Positions 12,498 through 25,069 of a DNA stretch of 64,000 bases are shown here, one piece after another (positions within the stretch are counted from its first letter, which is position 1; each line of letters begins with the position of its first letter). Origin of the DNA: Berghia stephanieae (taxonomy: Eukaryota > Mollusca > Gastropoda > Nudibranchia > Aeolidiidae). The translations under genes were made by a program, and so were the position numbers. The notes under the pieces were generated by a model that saw only the letters and a list, made by a program, of their open reading frames with translations, made no database searches and was not told the DNA's origin. The stretch spans positions 23,845,520 to 23,909,519 of the forward strand of contig CM067446.1 of assembly GCA_034508935.3 (NCBI GenBank), written 5' to 3'.

Positions 12498-13429
12498 CAC
12501 TCGAGCACGGAAATCTCAAACACGCAAAAATCGAAATCACTGAAATCTCAAACTCTGTAAATTCCCAGTTTTATTCCCTCTATTTCGTTAGTATTGGCAA
12601 CATGAATATCTCGAAAACTTTCTGGGACCAACACAGAAATCTCGAACAAACTGGACATTCCCTTGCGGTTCGTTGAATTTTTTTTTTTTTCAAATTGTTT
12701 GTGTTGAATGGAAATGAAAGGTGCCATCGCTGTCCCCGTAGCGCTAAGTGTGTGCGTGTGTATGGCATATATTATGTGTGGGTGTGTGTGTGTGTGTGTG
12801 TGCATGCTGAACTGAGAGGGAATTGCGAAGCATGTTTGACCAGCGTCTTACACCCCTGCACACCACCCATGACTTCATTGTTACCTCACTTTAGGTTACT
12901 TAATCTGAGGGCCAGTACCATCGCAAAATAACCAGTATCGCAGGGACAGGAGACTTGGCAGTGATTGCCTTAGGCAGTATCAAAAAGATACAAACAATTA
13001 GGGGTGGGGAAGGTTGGGTGAGAGCAATGCCCTGCCTCTCTCATGAGCCTGCTATGGGTAAGAGGGTGTTAACTGAGGAGTATAGCTATCAGAGAGGGCA
13101 GTTGTGATAGTGATAGTAATCGTAGTGATTTTAGTTTTAGGTACGTGCTGAGTGTGTAATCCACAATGTGATATGCTGGCTTTGTGTTTTTATCAAGCAC
13201 AAGCAGTGGGAATTGTCATTCCATTTCTGTAATTGAACTAGACAAGACGCACTAAACGCAACACCAGTGAAAACTCTCTTAATAATTTTATCAAGACCAC
13301 CCACATTTACCTCCCTCATATTCTTCCTTATATCCTCTGTAAAATACTCAACACGGAAAACTCGAAAAGACGGAAATCTTGAACAAATAGGCCCAGTCCC
13401 GACTAGTTTGAGATTTCCGTGCTCGAGGG
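12498..13429. mobile_element. Non-autonomous TA-target DNA transposon (pogo/Tigger-like), 932 bp
   Basis: The ends are inverted: CTCGAGCACGGAAATCTCAA on the left (about 12500) and its complement on the right (13406-13427), about 22-24 bp with one mismatch. A TA dinucleotide flanks each end (12496-12497 and 13430-13431). ATCTCGAA-type subterminal repeats recur inside (12605, 12640, 13355, 13375), as is usual for pogo-group elements. No transposase frame was found. A (GT)n tract lies at 12780-12802. Confidence 0.8.
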
Positions 13430-13569
13430 TATCTATTCGTAAGAAATTCCTATTTTTTGAGCCTCTCATTCCACTTTTAGAATGTGAAGGGTTGGCAGGC
13501 CTGTGTTCATTGAGTGGTCTGATTCTATTCTTAGTTATTATGGGGATTACCTTTCTATTGATTATAATA

Positions 13570-13669
13570 CAGTGGAATTTCAGTTAACAGTGATGGTGGG
13601 ACCAGCTTTAAATCCTTGTTATAACTGAGCCCTGTTGTTAAAGTCGAATTTCAATGGAAATAACCCAAA

Positions 13670-13672
<3 letters not shown>
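13570..13672 (+). mobile_element. Left end of a second pogo/Tigger-like element
   Basis: Starts TA-CAGTGGAATTTCAGTTAACA and continues with GTTATAACTGAGCC and AAAGTCGAATTTCAATGGAA. This CAGTGGAA...GTTATAAC...CAATGGAA pattern is common at Tigger-type ends. A CT microsatellite cuts it off and no matching right end was seen. Confidence 0.5.
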
Positions 13673-13752
<80 letters not shown>

Positions 13753-13804
13753 CTCTCTCCTCCTCTCTCTCTCCTCTCCCCCCCCCCCCCCCACACACAC
13801 ACAC
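13673..13804. repeat. (CT)n, poly-C and (CA)n compound microsatellite
   Basis: CT repeats from 13674, a run of about 14 C at 13779-13792, then CA repeats. Confidence 0.95.
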
Positions 13805-13848
13805 TCACAAGAGTATTCATGGACTAGCTTACAGTTACCTTTGGCTGC

Positions 13849-14357
13849 CTCCCATAGTGGGCAGGGAGGTACAATCTGTGTCTTCTATCCCCCTATGTCT
13901 GTTTTCCAACATGCTTTCTGTCTTTGTCTTGGAATTAGATTACTTGGTTTTGTCCTGGCCCTGGCCGGATATCCTGGTTGAGAGGGAGACAGTCAAATGT
14001 CAAGTTAGTTTTGGGGGATGATATTTTTTTCCTTGTAAATCATCTCTCTGTTATGCACCATATTATGTTTTTGTATAGATATTATATATGATTTGTAAAC
14101 ATTAAAGTGTATTCCTCTTAGTGCTTGTGTCTGGATGAGACTTTTAGGTGATCTCAAACTAAGTACTTTGACGGTGTGCTCTTGGAATCTACATCTGTTT
14201 CCTATTTGAACCAATTCCCCTTTGTCTCACCTTTTCTTTTGTGCTTTAATTGTAATTCTAGAACTTTTTACTATCCCATTTTCTTCCTTTTTACTGGTGC
14301 TGATATGACCTTAATGTGTTGCAAGCGCCGTAAAACCCTAATAACTAACTAACTAAC
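13849..14357 (+). mobile_element. S1 family copy 1
   Basis: Begins CTCCCATAGTGGGCAGGGAG, so it lacks about 20 bp of the S1 5' end. It runs to GCAAGCGCCGTAAAACCC and a short A-rich/TAAC tail. The flanks repeat: TTACCTTTGGCTGC at 13835-13848 and TAACCTTTGGCTGC at 14358-14371, a 14-bp target duplication with one mismatch. Retroposition is therefore well supported. Confidence 0.88.
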
Positions 14358-14439
14358 TAACCTTTGGCTGCAGGCTTATCTGAACATAATATGGACTAAC
14401 AGGTTCCCGTTCCCATTTAATATCCTAACCTGTTATACA

Positions 14440-14608
14440 TGGGTAGATGATAATAATAATAATAATTATAATAATAGATCTTTATTGTCCATAAATATGG
14501 CAATTTGTCATTTAGTTACACTTGTTATAACGTTAAACGATAACTGTAACATTGAACAGATATTTCACTCCTACTTATTTTCTCTCTCTCTCTCATTCTC
14601 TCTCTCTC

Positions 14609-14678
<70 letters not shown>

Positions 14679-15410
14679 TCTTCCTCTCTTTCTTTCACAC
14701 GTGCGATATACACAACATAAACATATTCATTTCGTTTTCAATTTGTTACGATTGTGGCAATTCGACACCAAAAATTATCATCATTATCAATTGGTCAGTT
14801 AATCTTACATTAAATAGATTAATCAGTTAATCAGTCAACGAATCAATCCTTGGTTTTTCTGTACTATATGAAATATTCAAAATTTTTATTGCTGATGGAA
14901 CGAACGTTGATTTATACTTGTTAGTTCTACATTTAATCTGACAAAACCTTCTCCCAGATGGTAAAAGACTAAATTCATGGTATAAAACATGTTTTTTAAT
15001 GTTGGTAATTGAGAATGCTTTCCTTTCTATTGCTTTTCCATGAATTCTTTCTACTCCATCAAGAGGATGGTTTATTATTTTTGATGCCTCTTTGATAGAT
15101 TTTGCAATTTTTGATTTATCTTTAAGTCGGCATCCTCCAAACCATATGGTGCAGCCAAACGCAATTACACTTTTAATCAATGAGTCATAAACTCTTAACA
15201 TAGTTTTCTTCCTTACTTGAAATGTTCTCAATTTCCTTCGGATGTATAATCTTTGGGCAACTTTCTTAGATATTATATTAATATGTTGAGAGAAATTGAG
15301 GGAACTATCAATGGTTATTCCTAAATATTTAAAATAGTCAACTATCTCAACATCATCTTTACCGATCGCCACACACTTTAAGTCGATTTTATTTTTTACA
15401 CCAAACACCT
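14440..15410 (-). mobile_element. LINE 3' part, Rex1-like
   Basis: One minus-strand frame of 193 residues (15408-14827) covers the RT thumb and C-terminus: VEIVDYFKYLGITIDSSLNF, RKLRTFQVRKKTMLRVYDSL, GGCRLKDKSKIAKSIKEASK, LLPSGRRFCQIKCRTNKYKS, TFVPSAIKILN. It is the same family as the remnant at 4690-7080 and supplies the C-terminus missing there. The 3' UTR holds an inserted CT microsatellite (14580-14690). It ends TGGACAATAAAGATC followed by an ATT-rich tail (14440-14480). The same tail occurs at 20030-20102 and 40675-40735. Being open for 193 codons, it is fairly young or lightly damaged. Confidence 0.88.
14580..14692. repeat. (CT)n microsatellite inside LINE 3' UTR
   Basis: CT dinucleotides with a few CC slips. 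Confidence 0.95.
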
Positions 15411-15594
15411 GTTCTTTCTGATCAGGTAACTGATAACATTAAAACGCTTCTTAAGAGGTCCAAAGCCAACTACAACTCCTAACAGGACAAGACATGCAGC
15501 CTGTTCAGTGCACTGTATATTATATTTCTCTTCAAGGCAGACAATGCTGTTATCAGTCAAATACCCATTTATGCATGGAGTATGGACTAAAATT
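15411..15594. other. Intron DNA, nothing recognised
   Basis: No repeat or coding signal seen. Confidence 0.3.
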
Positions 15595-15672
15595 TACACT
15601 TCCTACTGAAGGATTTGAACCATTGACCTACAGGTGGCACCTGGACCTCAGAGCTGCAATTAGCATAAAGTA
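15595..15672 (-). mobile_element. tRNA-like SINE head fragment
   Basis: On the minus strand GCTAATTGCAGCTCTGAGGT resembles an A box and GGTTCAAATCC matches a B box. No proper acceptor stem can be paired, so this is read as a SINE-head relic rather than a working tRNA gene. Confidence 0.45.
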
Positions 15673-16957
15673 ATTTTATTTCTTACTTAATAGATAAGGA
15701 AACAGTCTGTCGCTAGATAAACCCATTAGAAATTAAATGCATAAGGTCACAGTGCAGCGAGAACTCTTGGCCTGAAAGCTACAATCTTACTACATGTCTA
15801 TTCTCAACGCTGCAGATCTGAATTTGCAATGCCTAATTTGATGTCACTTAATGAAATTTCCAATATCTAACTATAATATATGGAACATTATTTTACGTAA
15901 ACTTAATGTATGTGTTGTGTTGATTTAAATACACTATGTATGCAACATTTTTATGATATGGATTGTGTCTTTTTCAGAACATAACATTATGATGACATTT
16001 TTTTTTTGTACTTGTGAGTGGTAGAAGCAGACATTGACCTCCTCAAAACTTAAAAAGAATGTCTTGTTTGGTAAGACAATAAAGTATGTGCATCATTATA
16101 GAAGGAATGGAGTCGTAGAGAATAAGATGTAGTTGAGGATCTTGTGATGATGTCAATATTTAAAAAGTTGCAAAATAACAGAATGAAGAATAACGTTTGA
16201 GAACAAAGTTATAGAATTTTTGTTGTCTTATTAAAACAGTGTTAGAATTTTAGCTAAACAAGAAAGACTTTTTACGCACACAAAAACAAGATCATGATAA
16301 TGAGGGAATCAGATAATTGACAAATTTATTTTTCATATTTTAAAGTTACTTTCAGACAGAATCATAATTGATGAATGGAAGTTTGGTTCATCCAGGAGTC
16401 TTGAGTCAAAATAACAATAGAATGTTGAGATGTTAATGATCTTTGTTATAAAAAATCATAATACAATGATCACTGAATTTCTTACACACTTTTTATTTAA
16501 TTCAACATACATGGTATAACCTGATAATGCCTGTCCCAACAGGGTTTGTCATTGATATAAATTTTTTCTATATACTTCAAAAGTCAAGATTTGGGGATCA
16601 AGCTAACTGCTCTCCTGATTATCTTTTTGCCATCACAGAGCCAAGATAGTGACAGAGCTCTTAGGCTTTTACACTTTTTAAATTTGGGGCATTCATGTTA
16701 CCAATTTCATATCACTCTTTGCTGTAGATGAACTCATTCATGGCGGAATATTTGAATGAAAGTAAGTCATTTCTCTCTAAACAGGCGATGAGGTAGAAAA
16801 ACTAAGGAATCTGTGTCGCTAATACTGCATTTGACAGGTGCTCATGGAATATACGACAAGCGGTTCCACTTTAATATCATTTTGAATTCATCAGAAAATA
16901 AATTTTTGTTGTGCAAAATTCCATTTCAAATACCCTGAAATAATGTTTTCATTTGCT
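15673..16957. other. Intron DNA, nothing recognised
   Basis: About 1.3 kb of AT-rich sequence with no coding signal or repeat I can name. Confidence 0.4.
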
Positions 16958-17342
16958 TGATTTTGTCGTGACCCTTGCTGGAGTCCTTAACTGAGAGGGG
17001 AAACAAGTATTTAGTATTAGTTTTGGGAGATGATTTTTTTTTCTTGTAAATAATATCTCTTATGTATTGTTAGTTATGCTTTCTGTTTTGTAGCATTTTG
17101 TATTCCTCTAAATGGGATCCTGTGCTAGTGTCTGGATTAGACTTTTAGGTGATCTCAAACTAAGTACGCTTGATGGTGTGCTGGAATCTACACCTGTTAC
17201 CTAGTTGAACCATTCCCCTTTGTCTTATTTTTTCTCGTGTGCTTTTAATCATAATTCTAAAATCTTTTCACTATCTCATTTTATTACTTTTTTGCTGATG
17301 CCGAAATGACTTAAATGTGTTGCAAACAATACAAAACAAATT
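16958..17342 (+). mobile_element. S1 family copy 2, 5'-truncated
   Basis: Aligns by eye to the S1 middle and 3' part: GGGAGATGATTTTTTTTTC, TGTGCTAGTGTCTGGATTAG, GATCTCAAACTAAGTACGC and AAATGTGTTGCAAAC. It is more diverged than the other copies. The GCGCCG tail motif is lost. Confidence 0.7.
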
Positions 17343-17870
17343 GTTTTGATAAATGTGGGAAATTTGTCTTCGGTTGGACATTATTGGTTTTGTATCTTGG
17401 AATCTTACGAATTTTTTGTAATTTTTATGAATTTTAGACAAATTTTATGGCAAATTACGAAAATACGAGATTGTATGGAAAATTACAAATTTTAATTCTC
17501 ATTCTTAGTAATAATAATAATAACAATAATAATAATAATGATAAGAAGAACTACTACTACTACTACTCCTACTGATACTACTACTACTACGTTGATGATG
17601 ATGATAATATTAATAATAATGACTACAATAATAATAATGATGGTTATGATGATGATTATAATAACACCAATAAATCATTTCTACAGCGCATAAGCATGAC
17701 GATGTAATGTTGAAGTGATCATCAATGTCAAATTGTTGTTGTTCTTATACAATTTAATAAATTACTAATTTCCTTGTCAAATTAATAAAAATTGACATAG
17801 AAATGACTAAATTTGAAGTTTTCAATGTGGAAGGTCTGTTAATGGATAAAAATTGTTCTTGTTTCTGCAG
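17343..17870. other. Intron DNA with mixed AAT/ACT/GAT triplet tract
   Basis: Triplet repeats AAT, ACT and GATGAT fill 17508-17665. The rest is AT-rich. A pyrimidine tract and CAG at 17868-17870 form the acceptor of the next PRXL2A exon. Confidence 0.7.
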
Positions 17871-18006
17871 CGTCGTTTTTATGGCCCAGTGGAAAGAACA
17901 ATGCTCTGGTCAGGTCTCTTTCGATGGAGTGTCATTTCTACAATGTTGAGAAACAGGAAAACTGGTATTGAAGGAAATTTGAAAGGAGAAGGACGCATTT
18001 TGGGTG
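17871..18006 (+). CDS. PRXL2A: PRXL2A-like middle exon
   Basis: The exon has 136 nt, in phase 0 at the start and phase 1 at the end. It is bounded by TTTCTGCAG (17862-17870) and a GTGAGA donor at 18007. The translation begins RRFYGPVERTMLWSGLFRWS and ends with GIEGNLKGEGRILGG, whose last Gly codon is split with the next exon. From memory of the family, human PRXL2A has KFYGPQRRKMMFMGFIRLGV and GFSGNLEGEGFILGG here, including the conserved GNL.GEG.ILGG block. No frame damage is visible. The 8.5-kb intron before it and 8.0-kb intron after it are largely mobile elements and microsatellites. Confidence 0.95.
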
Positions 18007-18248
18007 GTGAGAATTATTCTTGACCATCGAAGTCATAGTGTGTGTGGTGGTCATTATATTGTTTAAAGGGAAACTTGATTTTCAAGCATTTTAAAGTGCA
18101 ATTAGTATGCTCCTGTGTGGATGATGATTACAAAATATCTATAAAAAGTTATATTCGTAGTTTCACCATGCTTTTTACCACTGATATGCAGACGAGCCTT
18201 TTTCTGTTAATTTTTCTCTATGCAGATTATCTTAATTTTAACCCTATC

Positions 18249-18790
18249 CCCTGGGTGGGGTTCCTGACCTCTCATACTGGGCAGGGAGGTACTTATTATG
18301 TCTTCTATCCCCCTATATCTGTTCTCCAACTTTCTTTCTCTCTTTGTCTTGGAATGAGATTACTTGGTTTTGTCCTGGCCCTGGCTGGATACGCTGGCTT
18401 TACGGGAAGCAGTGAAATGTCCAGTTAGTTTTGAGAGATGATATTTTTTTTCCTTGTAAAACTTCTCTCTGTTATGTACTGTATTATTTTTTATTTTACA
18501 TATATAATTATTTGTAAACAATTGAGCGTGTTCCTCATACTGGGGACCTGTGCTTGTGTCTGGATGAGACTTTTAAATGCATATCTCAAACTAAGAACAC
18601 TGATAGTATGCTCTTGGAATCTACATCTGTTCCCTATTTTAACCCTTCCCCTTTACTTACTTTTTTTCCTGTGCTTTCAATTGTAAATCTATAATTTTTT
18701 GACAATCCTACTTTCTTCCTTTTCACTAGTGCTGAAATTACCTAAATGTGTCACAAGCACCGTAAAACCCTTAAAATCAGATTTAAAACA
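18249..18790 (+). mobile_element. S1 family copy 3, full length
   Basis: Runs from CCTGGGTGGGGTTCCTGACC to CACCGTAAAACCCTTAAAA. TAACCCTATC flanks it at 18239-18248 and 18791-18800, a perfect 10-bp target duplication. About 540 bp long. The tail has GCACCG in place of GCGCCG. Confidence 0.92.
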
Positions 18791-18966
18791 TAACCCTATC
18801 GGCCTCAACATAGTTTGCATACAGTACTCCTCAACTGAGTGCATTGCACCCATATACCCGCATAGAGGTAAAAATACTTGTTATCCCTATCCCCCTCAAC
18901 TGGGTGCAATCAACTTTATACTCTTGACATAGAGAAAAAACTAAGGATATACCAATACTTTATGAG

Positions 18967-19070
18967 GTGCCATTGCTGAGTGGTTGATGCGTTCGACTCT
19001 GGGCCAAAAGGAGCCAGGTTCGAACCTTGCCTGGTCTGGAATTTTACCTTGGGTAAGAGAATTGACTCAC
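18967..19070 (+). mobile_element. tRNA-derived SINE head fragment
   Basis: TGCTGAGTGGTTGATGCG is A-box-like and AGGTTCGAACCTTGCC contains a perfect B-box core. A short non-tRNA body follows, then array 2 directly. Too degenerate at the acceptor stem for a tRNA gene. Confidence 0.6.
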
Positions 19071-19074
19071 ATCA

Positions 19075-19460
19075 TCATCACTAAACTACCACTACTACAA
19101 CACCTTCACCACCACCACATCATCACTATCACTACTATTACAACCACCATCACCACTCATCATAAATACCACCGCTCACTACTACTACAACCACCACCAC
19201 CACATCATCATCATCACTACCAATCCCACTAAAAACCACCACTATGACATCATCATAATCACAAACTACTACTACTACTACAATCACCACCACCATATTG
19301 TCACTACTACTACTACTACTAATACTACTACTACTACTGCAACAACCACCACCACCTCATCACTAGCAATACTATTTCAGCTACCACCACAACACCATCA
19401 TCACTACAAACACCTCTACTACAATCACCACCACCACGCATTTTACTACCACTACTACCT
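19075..19460 (+). repeat. G-poor complex trinucleotide minisatellite (array 2)
   Basis: Same ACC/ACT/ATC/AAC triplet mixture and orientation as array 1, inside the second visible PRXL2A intron. Confidence 0.9.
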
Positions 19461-19654
19461 GTCCCACTAGGAAAATGCCACCGCATGTATTCGCTGCATA
19501 TTGCATCTTTTTTATTTTTTTTTTTAATTTAAAGAAGAAAAAAAGTCTTTTCTTTTTTTTACATTGGCGTTTTGGCAATTTTACAAAAACACCTGGGCAT
19601 ACAATTTGTGGCTGATTAAATAACTACTAGTGGTCGGTTAGGAGAGGGGGGGGC

Positions 19655-19880
19655 TCAAGCGTGGTGACAGATAGTCGCTCGAAAACTTTCCTGAGCGATC
19701 AGGGGTGTGGCAGTATGAAAAAGTGGATTTTTTTTTCAGATTTTCGACATTTTGACTTCAGATTTTTGATCAGCATCAAATTTACAATATGTTTCATACC
19801 AAGAGCTATACTCAAAAAATTGTTGAAATTAGAAATTAATAATTATTAATTATATATTTTACAAAATTCTGAGTCAGGGA
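19655..19880 (+). mobile_element. Family C fragment
   Basis: Matches the arms of the inverted repeat at 39396-42540. Shared blocks include GAGCGATCAGGGGTGTGGCA, GATTTTTGATCAGCATCAAA and the TTGTTGAAATTAGAAATTAA end. No inverted partner was found nearby. Confidence 0.65.
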
Positions 19881-19929
19881 GCGATTTACTTGGCACATGA
19901 CATATGATTGACATTGACAGATGCCAAAG

Positions 19930-20110
19930 CTACGGGATGATGGGTGTGGGTTTTGATGCTATGCGTTTGGTAAAATACTCACAACATCTGCCAGCGGTAT
20001 ATAACATACCAACATACAAAACTGTGTGTAACAATAATAATAATAATGATGATGACGATGATAATTATAATAATAATATCAATAATAAATCTTTATTGTC
20101 CACATTACCT
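19930..20110. mobile_element. D-repeat start and Rex1-like LINE tail
   Basis: TTGATGCTATGCGTTTGGTA to ACAAAACTGTGTGTAAC (19950-20030) is the first half of the D repeat. It is followed by an AAT/GAT tract and ATAAATCTTTATTGTCC, the complement of the LINE tail also present at 14440-14490 and 40700. Confidence 0.6.
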
Positions 20111-20166
20111 GTTTGCTGCAGTCAAACTATTTACACCAAGTAAATAAAATTAGACCAGACCATTGT

Positions 20167-20187
20167 TTGGGGGGGGGGGGGGGGGGG
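20167..20187 (+). repeat. Poly-G tract
   Basis: About 19 consecutive G residues, one of many such homopolymers in the window. Confidence 0.95.
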
Positions 20188-20189
20188 CA

Positions 20190-21224
20190 AGCAAAGAAAA
20201 GTCGCTATATTTGAAGTTCTTGCGAGTTATAAAAATTGGCCGTTTTGTAAAACAAAGACATAGGCTAGGGGTGGAAAGTCACCCCAGGACTGAAATGGGG
20301 TTTAAGCGTTTAATTCTGCTGTTTTCCCTAGTCGTAGCATAATTAATCAATCAGGGGTTTTTATAGAATGATATACATTATGAAATAGGGCTAGTTTTTG
20401 TGATGAAATCAACTTAATTATTAAGTTCTTTATGCTGAAAACATGTCAGAAGAGTAGAACATAATCTACATTATGTGACAATATGCTTGGCTCGGTAATG
20501 GTTCTAGTATTTTGAAATACTATTAAAGTTTAGAAAAATTAAGAACATTGAGGTAAACTTATTTGGTATGTTCCCTTTATGGAAGTGTGAAGAAAAACTT
20601 CATTTTTAAAAAAAATTGTTAGAAAACAAGACTTTTTCATTCGAAAATGATTGAAATTGATTTAATTTTTTTTTTTAATAGGTTTCTTATAAATTTTATG
20701 AATGATAATGTTAATGATACCTTTTTCTTCTTCCATTAAGGCCAAAGCTTCAGGCTGAAGATTGTATGGCCGATTTTTCAGTAACAGGGGTTTTAGAGGG
20801 AAGCAGGGAGCAATTTTTTGAAGTAACGAGAGAATCACAGAGTTTGTGAAAATCGGCTTGTCAGCGCTGAACACATAACATACTCCTGACAGTATTTATC
20901 ATTAATGCTAATAATAATAATTGTTGCATAACTTTATATATGCATTTTTTTTTCGTGGTATTCAGGTGTCAATTCCATCAATTTTTTTTGTGGTATTCAA
21001 TGTTTTGATTTAAGATCTCTGTTGTAGGCTTTTTTTTCCTTCTCCTTCTTATTCTTGCTTTTAAATGTGTATATTGTTTGCTTGTATATGCACATGTTGC
21101 ATCAGCATCACAACAAATCTCTGCATTTTTTGACTGCATAATTTGTCATTTCTGGCATTTGTGGCAAAATTTCACTTTTTTGGTGGCATTTTTGTGGCAT
21201 AATTTGAGGGGGAAAATGGCAGGG
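20190..21224. other. Intron DNA, nothing recognised
   Basis: AT-rich sequence with short T runs. No coding signal or named repeat. Confidence 0.4.
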
Positions 21225-22885
21225 ACAGTACTACTACAGCCACCACCACCACATCATCACTACCACTACTAGTACAACCACCACCAAAACATCAACATCA
21301 TTCCACAACTACAACAACCACCACTAACTCATCACTACCACTACTACAGCAACAACCACTTCATTATCATCACTTCCACAGACTATAGCCACCATCACCA
21401 CATCACTGTCACTACTGTTACAACCACCACCGTATCATTATCACTACCACCACTTACCACAACCAATACACATCATCACCACGCCCACTATCACTACTAC
21501 TACAACCACCATCACTACCACATCATCACCACTAACACTTCTACTACAACCACCACCATACCACATCATTACCACTCCCACTACCACTACAACCACCACC
21601 TCATTATCATCACTACCACTACACCACATCATCATCACTATCACTACTTTTACTACCACCAGTACAACCACCACCACATCACCATCACCAGCACTACTAC
21701 TACAACCATCACCGCTACCACATCATCACCACTAATACTACTCCTTCAACCTACACCTCCACCACATTATCATCACTACCACTATCACTACAACCACCTC
21801 CATACCACATCATCCCCACTCCCACCACTACTACAACCACCATCACCACATTATCATCACAACCACAACAACAACCACAAGCTCATCATCGTCACTAGTA
21901 CTACTGCTACAATCACCACCACCACATCAACATCATTCCACAACTACTACAACAACCACTACTTCATTATCATCACTACCACTACTACAACATCTACCCC
22001 ACCACATCATCATCACTACAACAACTTCAACCACCACCACCACCTCATCATCGTCACTAGTATTACTGCTACAACCACCACCAGCACATCAACATCATTC
22101 CACAACTACTACAACCGCCACTATCTCATCATCACTACCAATACTACTACAATCACCACCCCTACATCATCACCTCTACCACTACTACAACATCCACCCC
22201 ACCACATCATCATCATCACTACAACCACCACCACCACCTCATCACCGTCACGAGTGTTACTACCACAACCACCACCAGCACATCAACATCATTCCACAAC
22301 TACTACAACCACCACTATCTCATCATCACTACAAATACTACTACTACAGCCACCACCACTACATCATCACCTCTACCACTACTACTACAACCACCACCAA
22401 CACATCATCATCACTACCACTAAAACTACAACTACCTCCATACCACATAATACCCACTACCACTGCTACTACAGTCGCCACCACCACCACATCATCGATC
22501 ATACTGCCTATTACTACTATAACCACCACCACCTCATCATCAGTACCACTACTATTACAATCACTACCGCCACACCATCACCACTACCGCTACTACTACT
22601 ACAACAACAACCACCTCATCATCATCACTACCATGGCTGCCACAACAACTACTATTACGATTACCACTACCACATCATCATCACTACCACTACTGCTACA
22701 ACCACCACCACCATGACCACATCATCATCACTAACACTACTACTACAGCCACCACCACCAACAGATCCTCATCACTACCATTACTACTACAACCACCACC
22801 ACCACCACATCATTATCACTACCACTATTACTGTAAGTACCACCACAACCACATCATCACTACCAATATTAATACAACCTCCACC
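21225..22885 (+). repeat. G-poor complex trinucleotide minisatellite (array 3), about 1.65 kb
   Basis: The longest of the four arrays, with a unit of roughly 36-40 bases made of CCACCACCACATCATCATCA and CTACCACTACTACTACAA blocks. A 228-codon open frame (22254-22940) rich in Thr, Tyr and His exists only because the array has few stops. Confidence 0.93.
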
Positions 22886-22964
22886 TGTGTATCATGATCA
22901 CTGCCAATACTGTGTTTACATATCGTATTGTTCTAATTAGTTATATATTTAGAACTACATATGT

Positions 22965-23330
22965 GACCCTTCGCCTCGAAACGGTATTAAGTCGGGATTT
23001 TCAATTTTGGGTTTTTTATACCCAAACAAACCTTATTTTATGCCAAAAACTTCGATACCAAATTTATAAAATTCTGATTATTCATTCCCGAGATATGACT
23101 GATTGAATGAAGTAGGGAGAGTTTAAAAACCAAGTTTTGAGGAAATCGACTGTGAAGTTGAGGCACCTTTTTCACGCTGTCGAATCAATGGGCAAAGGTA
23201 ACTCCTTGGATACGGGCATTGAAAATTTAACGAGAGAAATAGAATTTGGCATGAGCTTAGAAAATACATTTAATAATACGCACACAAATTTTGCAATAAT
23301 CCAAGCATTACTTTTGTAGTTATTTATTAT
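22965..23330. other. Unrecognised segment, possible dispersed element
   Basis: Opens with ATGTGACCCTTCGCCTCGAA and has a less AT-biased composition than its surroundings. It reads like the edge of an unidentified repeat. No coding match. Confidence 0.3.
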
Positions 23331-23514
23331 TATTAGTAAAATGCTCTTGAATTAATAAAAACAGAAATAAATGGCTGCACCTTTATATATGTTCAAAAAC
23401 GTTTATTTTAGGCAATTGCCAATGTAACTCATACAAGAATATATTTTTTCAACAAATCAAATAAGTAAAATCAATAATAAAGCAAGGCAAACAACGAAAA
23501 TAATAATGATAATA

Positions 23515-23535
23515 ACTAATAATAATAATACAATA

Positions 23536-23584
<49 letters not shown>

Positions 23585-23640
23585 TAATAATAATGATGAT
23601 AATAATGATAATATAAATAATGAAAATTATAATGGTGGTA
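23515..23640. repeat. (AAT)n microsatellite
   Basis: AAT triplets with GAT variants at the right end. Confidence 0.93.
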
Positions 23641-23839
23641 ATAATTATGTAAAATCATTTAAAGATTTAATTAATAGTTTAGTTATTTAATAGATTTTTA
23701 GACCTTGGTACAACTCAAATAATTCACGTTTTATGGATCAACATAAGATATGACATGACGACAATGATTTTTTACACTGTACAATGAGATTTGTTTACAT
23801 AAGATTTATATTAACCATGAAATATTCTTACAGCAAGAG

Positions 23840-23888
23840 TAATATTATTGCCGCTACAACTACTACCACAACTGCTACCACCAGTACA

Positions 23889-23928
<40 letters not shown>

Positions 23929-24156
23929 ACACCACTACAGCCACCACTACTATTACGTCTACTACATCTACAACTACTACCACAACCACTACTGCCATCA
24001 CTACTGCTACCACTACCACCACTACTTACCACCACTACTACTACGACTATGTCTACTTCTACTACTACTACTACTACTACTACTACCCCCCCCCCCCCCC
24101 CTGCTATCACTACCACGACTGCTGCTGCTATTACTACTACTGCTACTACTTCTAAC

Positions 24157-24217
<61 letters not shown>

Positions 24218-24287
24218 ACTACTACTACTACTACCTCTACCACCACCACTACTGCCACTAATACTGCTACTGCTACTACCACCACCA

Positions 24288-24321
<34 letters not shown>

Positions 24322-24500
24322 CACTACCGTTGCTACTACTACTACCACCACCACTACTACCACCACTTCCACTAGCACCACCACTTTTACCACTAATAAT
24401 AATGCTAATAATAGCAACAATAACAATAATAATAACAGAATCAATAATATCATTAACGCTATCACCACCGTTACTACCATCATCACCATCACCACCACCA
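23840..24500 (+). repeat. G-poor triplet array 4 (ACT/ACC-rich)
   Basis: Mostly ACT and ACC triplets, with a poly-C run near 24087-24100 and ATT/AAC triplets at the right end. Same strand bias as arrays 1-3. Overlapping open frames on both strands are artefacts. Confidence 0.93.
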
Positions 24501-25069
24501 TCGTTATCATTATCATAATAAAGATAGCAATAATAACAATGAACAGTGAGAGTGAAAATCAACATCAACAGACAATACTAATGATGTCAACAACAACGGT
24601 AGTGACTATGATCTTCATTGATTACCAATCATTATCCAATGTCACAAGATACTCATACTCATACATTACAAGTAGCGAAAAATAAGAATTGTACATATAT
24701 ACAGTAATTTAATATATTTCTCATATGCGTGTCAAGCTCAAGATATGCTCGATTATACGATTATAATGACTGACAATCACACACGCCCTTCCTACACACA
24801 TATGCACCCACCCACACAAATACACACACACACACACATACATACACACACACACATACATACACACACATACACCCACACACACACTGATCTACGAAAT
24901 CACATGTACAACAAACAGTGAGAAAAAAGTTAATTCAAAGGATTCAATTATGGCTAATAGACGAAATATTCAAATAATATATGTCATAATCTTATACATT
25001 AATGCATACCACAATGAATTTAAAAAAAAAAAAAAAAATTATTTTAATTTTAATTCTCCAGTAATACCA
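24501..25069. other. Intron DNA with CA-rich tract
   Basis: A CACACATA/CATACACA repeat lies at 24785-24890 and an A-run at 25022-25039. Otherwise unrecognised. Confidence 0.6.

Noticed and set aside
18967-19040. tRNA gene
   Set aside because: B box present but no pairing acceptor stem; it runs into a short SINE body.
22254-22940. 228-codon open frame rich in Thr, His and Tyr
   Set aside because: It is a reading of the G-poor triplet array, where stops are rare by composition.
23811-24516. Several overlapping 100-160 codon frames on both strands
   Set aside because: All are poly-amino-acid readings of the ACT/ACC array.
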